Shown here: positions 56,711-64,000 of the stretch, one piece after another
How positions within the stretch are numbered: the stretch's first letter is position 1
Layout of the letters: the number at the start of each line of letters is the position of its first letter
Assembly (NCBI GenBank): GCA_024734555.1
Contig: JANPWX010000476.1
Location: forward strand, 244,285-308,284
Source: Trochalopteron elliotii
Lineage: Eukaryota > Chordata > Aves > Passeriformes > Leiothrichidae
Length of the DNA: 64,000 nt
Reading direction: 5' to 3'
Notes under the pieces: generated by a model
Seen by the model: only the letters and a program-made list of their open reading frames with translations
Told to the model about the DNA's origin: nothing
Database searches by the model: none
Program-made: the position numbers and the translations under genes

Positions 56711-59689
56711 TGTTTGCTCTGGCACGGTGGCTCAGGGCATCCTGAGCTTTCAGCTGTGTCCAGTCACCCATTCACAGCCACTGCAACTTAACTACAACTG
56801 GGGTTATTCACCTTTAGAGAAAATATATATTTTAATAGTCTTTAAAGATAAAATCTAAACCCCTTCAGAGCCAATAAATTGAGTTTTGCACCATCTCATC
56901 TTGTGGCTTCAGAATAGGAATCTATGAAGGAAAGATTGTCAGTATTTGGATGGTGAAGGGAATTAATTTATGGAATTGCTGGCTCACAGTAGAGAGGCCA
57001 TGGCTACATCTACCCGAAGAAGTGACTAACAAAAGAAACAGCTGAAGTGGGACAGAAAATAGCTCAGCATTTGCTAGACAATGCCTGCCCAGGAAAAACC
57101 CCAAGGCAAGGCCACCTTGGGACTGGTTACACCATTCCCCTTTCAGTAATGTGCATTTCTTGGTGCTCAGACATGATTAAATATCAGATAAAAGATTCAT
57201 GAAGCTGAGTGTGTATTGATAATTCAGGTTAGGACTAAATTTTCAGCACCTTTTGAATTGCAGATATTTTTTCAGATGAGTCTGGACAGAGGGAGATCTT
57301 TCTAGTGTGCACAGTGCAAAAAAAGGGAAATAAATATCAAAGCTTTGAAATCCCAGCTGGTGTTTCCTGCTTCTAAACTGCCCAGTTTTGGTAGAGGAAT
57401 AGATTTTCTTTTATAAACTCCCAATTGTAGTCAACTGAATGGAATTCTGAGATTTTATTTAACTGAGTTTCCAAGCCAAGTCAACCACTTTGTTCTGAAG
57501 AGCTGGAAAACTACTTGGTGGAGCTCAGAATTGCCTTCTAGGTGTTGCCTCACTGCAGAGAATCCTTTTCCCTTCTGTGCATGAGTAGACGGATTTCTGA
57601 GTCAGCAAAAAATCATTTGAAATTTAGGTATAGCAAAAAAAAAGTCTGCAAAGCAATGATATCTCCTGAGCCAAGGAGGTTTTTGCTGCCAAATGTTGCT
57701 GTTTGGAAAATCTTTGAACTTCTCAGGAAGAGATCCACTAGGGCACCTTTCAATAGGAATGATTTTGTGCTATAGAAATATTGTAGAGGAGTACATCGTG
57801 TGGAGAAGTAATTACAGATGTCTTAAAATAAATCTCTAACTATTTCAGAGTTAGAGTCCACAGTGGTTGTCTAAGTTTATTCAGATTTATATTCATGTGA
57901 AATTCCTCTGGCTCCAGTTTTTCTGCATATTACTCTTAAAAAGGGAATATATCATCCTTCCATTCCTCTCGCCATCCATCAATCTAATCTAATTTAATCT
58001 AATCCAGCCTAAACTAAAATAGTGAAGACAGACAACCCTTCAGAGCCGAACATAATTAATTCATCCACAGATAAAATAAAATTTCTTTTTTCATTTGGAA
58101 TTTCCTGTTGAGTTGGATGAGCCCTAAATTATTGCCATAATTTTAGTAGAAGCAGGTTATCATCTAATTCAATATACAGCACAAATAGTTGAGTGTAAAT
58201 AGAAAACATGGTGTTACTTTTTCCAAATTAATCAATGAAAATTCAAAATAGTGGAAAATTTAATGCCTCTCTTGTATGTACCTCTCTTCAGGCATTCACT
58301 ACCAGTGTGAGACGTCCTAACAGGGAACTCTGAAAAGTCAATTTGGATTCAATCTTTTCATCCTGCTGCTTGGTATTATTACAGAGAACCTCTTGTACAT
58401 GGGAGAAATGTCTTTTTCTTTGCAGTTTTCCTCCAAGGGCTCGTTTGGTGCCCAGGGCTGGGGGCTCAAGGTGCTGTAACAGAGGGGGGAACGTGCAGGT
58501 CCCAGGGCTTGTCTTGCTTGGGAAGAAGAGGTTTAATATTCTGTGCAGAAGCTGTTTCTTTCCTCTCAGGAAATAATTGTCAGGTTGTCTCATGTCATTT
58601 TGGAAAAGGTTTAAAGGAAAAGTTTGAGTGAAAGGTTTAAGCTGAAGAACAGAGTGCACGTCCCCAGCCCCTGGGCTGTGGTGCTGGCTCAGGTGAGCAG
58701 GTGTAAATCTACAGGTGTAATGCAAAAACCTGAGCTGGAAAGGCAACCCAGGCCCTGCCTCATCGAGAACAGGCCATCCTCAAGTGGAAGAGAAGAAAGA
58801 GAAAGTTAAGTGACCTCTCCAGGGCCTGGACAGGTAGGAATCCTCAGGAGTCCCATCAAGGCAGACACTCATGTCTGGAGGATCCCTCTCTTGACTAGAA
58901 AAGTAACTGGAGTGGCTGCTGTGGGACCCAGGTGTCTCATGACCATAACTGAGGTGGGATCAGGGCTAAATTGGTGTTCACACACCAGACCAGTCACACT
59001 TGTCTCCCAGCTCAGTCAGGGGCATTAATTAACATGCACCAGGGCACTAGGGACGTGGGCATGGGAGTTTGTTCATTTTCCAGCCACTGGAGGAAGAAAG
59101 TCTCGCTTTAAACTGAGCCTGTATGTACAGAATATTATGGGATCCTATTTATATGTTTATATAGGGTTATAGGGTTTCCCTGGGTATCTGCTCTCTCCAG
59201 GCTTTGGCAATTTACTGTCCCCTGTGTGGTTATCCCCCTGTTGTGATTATCCCACACTTGTGGTTATCTGACACATTCAGGCAGTGCTGCCATGGGAGGG
59301 GAGCAGGACAGGGCCCTGCACTGAGGTTCAGGTGAAAAAACATACTGGGCTTGACTGATTTGGGTAAATACACTGAATTTACCTGAGCTGTCCCTGATTT
59401 TTATGGTTAGAGTGGGCTTTGGAGTCCCCTTGTGTGTATTTAACAGATCTCCCTGTGGAAGGGGAGGGACAGCAGACAGGAGAAATCCCCACGGGTTTCG
59501 GTCTCTGAGGAAAAGTTTGTGAACTCTCCCTGCATTGGGAACCTTGTGAACTCCAAAATTAAAGTGTCCCATAAACCCTTGAACTCCACGGGGCTTTGCC
59601 TGGCCCAGTGGAAAGGTCTCACTTTCTCATCACCCCCTTTTTGTTACTCTGGCTGTATTTTATGAGCAGGGAAGCACAGCTGTACAATC

Positions 59690-59845
59690 TCCCCCATCTC
59701 AGTGTAATTGCATCAGACACTTGGAGGCCGTCAGATTGCCAGTCAAGCTGGTATATAATGAATTTACTTGACATGCAGAGGTCCTTATGTCACAAAAGGC
59801 TTTCTCATTATATCTGAGTTTTTACTTGTTTATCAAGAGTCTCCA
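59690..59845. promoter_or_regulatory. AT-rich block, candidate conserved non-coding element
   Basis: Words seen are 'agtgtaattgcatcagacac' at 59701-59720, 'ggtatataatgaatttactt' at 59750-59769 and 'cttatgtcacaaaaggc' near 59784. The block is repeat-free with a distinctive balanced texture, unlike the GC-rich flanks. Conservation is not testable here. Confidence 0.27.
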
Positions 59846-60099
59846 AACCCTCACCCTCTCCCTGCTCACAACAGGAGAAATGCTGCAGGAAGCTGCCTTT
59901 TAGCTCAATATTCATCAGAAAAGGCCCACCTGGCTGTAAGTTTTCAGTTTTATTAGCAGCTTGCAGGAGAAGATCTGGCTGCAAACACCCTCTGTGAAAG
60001 ATCAGCACTGAGCAGTGACATGGAAAAGGGTGATCCTTTGTAAGTGGTAGTGTAATACTCTCCCTGGGTGTGTTGGGACACCTGGGGGTTTATCTTCCC

Positions 60100-60225
60100 T
60101 TCCCAGTAAGATAAGCAGTGTTAAATGGTGGGTGCATCTTTGTCCTCAGTGAAAGTAACAATTAGATCTGGCCTTGATAAATCACATAACGCATTTAGGG
60201 ACATGCAGTGCAGTCATTCCTGGAT
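60100..60225. promoter_or_regulatory. Repeat-free block, candidate conserved non-coding element
   Basis: The core is 'aacaattagatctggccttg' at 60157-60176, directly followed by 'ataaatcacataacgcattt'. It combines a homeodomain core, a GATA word and one retained CpG. It lies about 300 bp after the preceding candidate, so the two could form one element. Confidence 0.25.
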
Positions 60226-60765
60226 CCTGGATCTGTCTGGTTCAGCACAGGACACAGCTCAAAGGGCTCCTCAGAGTGCAGGAAATGGTGCCTTGAGCCT
60301 CCACCCTTCAGCGAGGTGGGGACAGGATTTGATATCATGGCAGTAGGCAAAGTTTTGCAAAACCCCACAGGAGAGCCACAGAAAGGGTATGATTGTGTAA
60401 TGCTGGGCAATTTGGGCTTGTTACCCTGGGAATGTTTGTGACTGTACCCTCTGGAGCCTGCACCAGTGCTGGTCCCAGCTGGGACCTCCAGTGGGACTTT
60501 CCCTGCTCTCAAAGAGCCTTCGGTGTGTGGGGCTGTCACTGAGGACTCAATGCTGGACAACTGTCCCCTGCAAAGCTCAGCCTGAAGCCTCCTCCTGCAG
60601 AAGGGCTCAGGGAGGGGTCCCAGCCCAGCTTTGGCAGCCCCTTGGCGGCAGCTCCGAGTGCCCAGGCACGGCAGGAGAGCTCCTGATGAGCCCAGATCTA
60701 CAGCTCTGCAGCAGCTCACCAACCATGCCTGCCCTTTGTGGGGCCTCTCTGGGGATGATGTGACA

Positions 60766-60886
60766 GTGCTGCTGCTCCATGTGGCATTGCTGGTGCTCCA
60801 TGTGGCATTGCTGCTGCTCCATGGGACAGCACTGCTGGTCCATGGGACATTGCTGGTGCTCCATGGGACATTGCTGCTGCTCTGCA
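60766..60886. repeat. 21-bp minisatellite, about six copies
   Basis: Units resemble 'ttgctggtgctccatgtggca', with later copies using 'ccatgggaca' and two length variants. The 21-bp period keeps all frames open on the minus strand, giving seven-residue cycles such as Ser-Thr-Ser-Asn-Val-Pro-Trp. These explain the long minus frames at 60195-61013 and 60607-60970 and are not evidence for a protein. Confidence 0.94.
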
Positions 60887-62060
60887 GCACTGGGGACTGG
60901 GCTGGCTCCTCTCTCCAGCAAGGGCCAGGGTGGGAGCAATGTCTCTCATGAATGAGATATGAGAAGACAAAGCAAATGGGGAAGAAAGGAAGCTTGTAGC
61001 TTTTCAAGTTCAATGAGGCTTACCAGGCTTTCGGGGGCCTCTTCAAATCAGAGGCTGAGTTAAAAGAACATGCAGAATTCAAAGCCTGTCCTTTTCCAGG
61101 CCCTCTGCCGGCTTTGAAAATCCTCCCAATTCATGTTTACTCTTGTTTCTCTCCCTCCTCCCCCTGCCCTGCCTTCCCCGCACAGACACGCACTCAATCC
61201 CTCTCCCCATGCACCATTGTCCCTCCAAAATCCCCTCAGAGCAGCTCCTGGTAGTGATGCCCAGCCCCAGGAGCAGGTGGGGTGGCTGTTTCCATGCCCC
61301 AGATCCTGAATATGGGATGTATGTAAGTGGCAGCCAATGTGGGCAGCATCAGCACAGGACACGAGGGACCCCCTAATCCCTTGTTTCTCAGAGCTTTCTC
61401 TCACCCCAGAAAAACCCAGCCCCAGAATAAACAGTTCCTTCACATTGCAAATATTTCTTTTGCTGGCAGGCACAGACTTTGGAAAGTGCCTGCGATGAGG
61501 AGCACAAAGGCTGAGTGCTTTCATTCCAGGAATTACGGTAGGGGCCAACAGTTTCTGGAAGGAATCAAGGGCTGCAAGTGAGGGCACCTGGAAGGACAGG
61601 AAGGGATGACACCTCCATTTTTGATAACACCTCCATTTTTGCTGCTGGCAGAGTGACTTCACTTGCAAGAGGAGGTCGATGCACCTGGGACGCTTCCATA
61701 AGAAAGGGCCGTACTAGTGTACGTATGGGGTGTATGTGGTGTTCCTCAGGCTGGCTCAGGTGGGGCCCATGCCTGGCTGTTCAAAGAACTGTAGAAATGT
61801 CTGTCAAGCACTGCACCTCCAAACCTTTGCTGAACGATGGGAGGTTTGCCTGCCAGCTCCCGGCACTTTTTGAGACATTGTCGACAATCACCAGCTGCTG
61901 AGTTTCCCTCCCTCCCCAGCCGTGCAGATGAGCTGGAGGGGCTGTGAAGGCGCGGAGTGGGGGCAGAGGGTGTGTGACAGCCTGGAGTGACCAGAGGGAG
62001 GGAGCAGCCCCGTGCTGGAAGGCAGCAGAGCTCACTCCGTAGCCCAGGGGGCACGGGAGG
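60887..62060. other. Single-copy stretch, no gene recognised
   Basis: A direct repeat of 18 bp ('acacctccatttttg' core) lies at 61606-61641. The 202-codon minus frame at 61060-61668 has no domain. Confidence 0.5.
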
Positions 62061-62168
62061 GCTCTGCAGCTCGGTAACACAGAGGAGGCTCTGCAGCTCG
62101 GTGACACACAGGTGGCTCTGCGGCTGGGTGACACAGGGGTGGCCCTGCAGCTCGGTGACACAGGAGTG
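62061..62168. repeat. 27-bp minisatellite, exactly four copies
   Basis: Copies of 27 bp at 62061-62087, 62088-62114, 62115-62141 and 62142-62168, with the shape 'gctctgcagctcggtgacac' plus a variable seven-base end. No indels occur. The period is a multiple of 3, and both strands read nine-residue cycles (minus: Ser-Pro-Ser-Cys-Arg-Ala type). Each unit keeps the CpG in 'ctcggt' except the third, which has 'ctgggt' but gains a CpG in 'tgcggc'. Confidence 0.95.
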
Positions 62169-64000
62169 GATTGTGCCTCCTGGTCTCAGTTGTCAGGGAG
62201 CAGCAGGGAGATGACAGATCAGGACCAGCTCCCCAGCTGACATGAGCTGCTAAAGTGTTATTGACCTTGTGTGGCCTTTTGTCACTATTGTCTCAGCTCC
62301 TCTGAAAAGAAACCCTTGGCCTTGGTCTTCTCCTGCGGGCTGGGAAAGCAATTATTGTTGTGACCTGGCCTTAGGTTGATGGAAATATGTGCAGCTTTTG
62401 TCACACGTTTCTCTGTCCCAAGTGCATTTCCCCCTTTTTGCTGTTCACACATTGTGTGAAGCAGGTGTTGATTAATCTGGCAGGGTTGGGGAGGTGCAGG
62501 CACCCTTCCACATCCTTCTGCCCTCTCTCCACAGCTAGGGTGGTTGCAGCAAAGGCCAAAATTCACTGCAGACAGTACTGAGCACATTATTCCAGTTCAC
62601 TGCCAATGGTGAGGCTGTGCAATGAGTCTTGGGATGGATCCTGCTGGAAAATCATCCCGCTTTCCTGGTTCCCACATTTTCCACAGGTTTTTCAGCAGCC
62701 TTATCAGAAAGGGCAGTGAATAAACAGCCTGTCTGAGTTGGATTCCTTCTTTGCCCCAGGAAAGAGCTCAATGGATGAGGTTAAAGACAAGAGATGCCCT
62801 GGGAGGAGCTGGCATTTGGCTGCCTGTGGTGCTCTGGCTCTGTGAATAATAGGGATCCTTTCCTTTCCAGGACTGTTGGTCTTTGCACTTAATATGCCAT
62901 TTTTTCCAAGCGCTGTAATGATGAGGAGAGCTGGAGATGCTGAGAAACAGGCAGATCATTCCTTGCAAGTGCCAGATGATCTACAACACACTATTATCAG
63001 GGCAATACACTTCTTTCATACACTGAGCAAGGTTTCTTATGTAGCCCATGGGTTTGATCTCCACCGGGCCAGCTCTTTTTATCAGTTTGTCAGTTCCAGT
63101 GAAGCAGAAGTATTTCTGCCTGCCTGTCTGCAATAAATTCTGATTGGTCTTGTGTTGGCTGTAAGGCTAACACAGGAGGATGCTCCTCCCATGACAATGA
63201 AAGCAGCTGAAAAGAGGGCCAGGAGCAGATTGCCAGGCAGCCAAACAGCCCCGAGGTAACCTGTTCTGGGGGATTTGCTTTGGTCTCTTGCTGGTGCCCA
63301 TCTCCCTTTTCCTCTCCCAGCAGCAGTACTCTCTGCCAGACGGCTGTTATTTTTTACAGGGCTACAGACAATTATAGCTGTCAAGGGCATGCCAGAGTAG
63401 TTAGCATTTATGATGTTAGGGGAGATTACCCTCTAAATGTTAATAGCAGGCACAGCCGTGATAACTTTCACTCCAGATCCGTGTTGGAGCTGCAGGTGCT
63501 CCGAGAGGCTCAGACACACAACACGAGCACTCTCACTTTTGGGAGTCCTCCACACACCCCTGCTGCTCACACACCTGGTCACCAGGTGTCAGGACAATGG
63601 GGTCTCCCACCAACAAAGCTGTGCAACCATCAAGCCCAGAGAGGTTTGATCTCACCTGGTTTTCTGAGCTGGGGAACATCTGCAGCTATCCAGGAGCTGC
63701 TGTGTGTATCCTGGGCATTCCTGTTGTCATTAGAACTCAGATCAGTGTGAGCACACATGAATTTTCAGCCTCTGCAGCTGCTTTGCCTGTGTTTTCAGAG
63801 GCCACAGGGTTTGATCAGCTGTCAGAAGCTTGGGAAGGGCTGCTCCATGTGGGTGGGCATGGACATGGAATGGTGTAAGACGTGTAAGACGTGTCTTATG
63901 CCCCAGGGCTGCTGGTGAGTCACAAAATCCTCTCAAGCCAGGATCTGCTCAGCTCAGATCATACATATCAAACAAGAGACAGCTCTTCCTGTTTGTTTGA
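62169..64000. other. Single-copy stretch to the window end, no gene recognised
   Basis: No gene or transposon is recognised. It contains the candidate regulatory block at 62970-63490 and an 11-bp direct repeat ('taagacgtg' core) near 63877-63894. Confidence 0.5.
62970..63490. promoter_or_regulatory. Repeat-free block, candidate conserved non-coding element
   Basis: Two AT-rich parts, around 62975-63140 ('cacactattatcagggcaat', 'ctttttatcagtttgtcag') and 63340-63480 ('gacaattatagctgtcaagg' at 63367-63386, 'tagttagcatttatgatg'), carry GATA-, TALE- and homeodomain-like words. The part between is GC-richer. This is motif reading only. Confidence 0.25.

Larger units (their letters stand above)
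55746..60765. other. Mostly single-copy stretch, no gene recognised
   Basis: Contents listed separately are the 37-bp array (56612-56710) and two candidate regulatory blocks (59690-59845, 60100-60225). The part at 56800-58300 is AT-rich, with a short TAATC-type microsatellite at 57977-58015. No coding feature is recognised; the 272-codon minus frame at 60195-61013 owes part of its length to the 21-bp array. Confidence 0.5.

Noticed and set aside
60195..61013. Minus-strand frame of 272 codons with Ser/Thr/Asn/Trp repeats
   Set aside because: The repeat part is the 21-bp minisatellite and the flanks show no domain or conserved pattern.
1..64000. Protein-coding genes among the many short reading frames
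   Set aside because: No frame gives a peptide I recognise. The longest ones lie on minisatellites or CR1 tails, several strands and frames are open at once, and neighbouring frames do not connect through defensible splice sites.

Overview
This window looks like vertebrate, and specifically bird, nuclear DNA. It contains no protein-coding gene, tRNA, rRNA or CRISPR array that I can recognise. The bird assignment rests on about a dozen 5'-truncated fragments of chicken-repeat-1 (CR1) LINEs. Their 3' ends carry the familiar avian CR1 tail wording (a 'ggttggaa...acc' block followed by a degenerate 'attctgtg' octamer). I see no Alu, L1, LTR or other mammal-type repeat. Base composition is moderate in GC and CpG is sparse except at two spots. 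All reading frames above about 150 codons fall in repeats or look like chance frames, so I treat the window as intergenic or as part of very large introns. I propose no organism below 'bird'.

Layout: the window opens inside a minus-strand CR1 tail (1-232). Positions 233-14,100 are mostly single-copy, with a 10-bp array at 2,733-2,868 and a striking 11-bp array at 5,592-5,856 that runs into a CpG cluster. Positions 14,098-22,485 are repeat-rich. They hold four CR1 fragments, a composite minisatellite at 16,617-17,140 that again abuts a CpG cluster, and a 40-bp array at 21,221-21,345. Positions 22,486-28,974 are mainly single-copy. Positions 28,975-29,640 are a CR1 body split by two local tandem expansions; one contains the only ambiguous base of the window (29,123), between two identical 57-bp copies. 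From 30,500 to 48,750 there are scattered CR1 tails, short tandem arrays and a T/G-rich low-complexity block. Positions 48,746-64,000 are largely single-copy with one CR1 tail and arrays of 37, 21 and 27 bp.

Since there are no recognisable genes, there is no pathway to describe. What the sequence does show is an unusual number of minisatellites (about fifteen with periods of 10 to 78 bp), two array-plus-CpG loci of the same design, a nearby inverted CR1 pair with a 44-base perfect complementary core, and several AT-rich repeat-free blocks with homeodomain, POU, FOX or TCF-like words. Those blocks are reasonable candidates for conserved regulatory elements, but conservation cannot be seen from one sequence. 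I found no evidence for a new multi-gene system.
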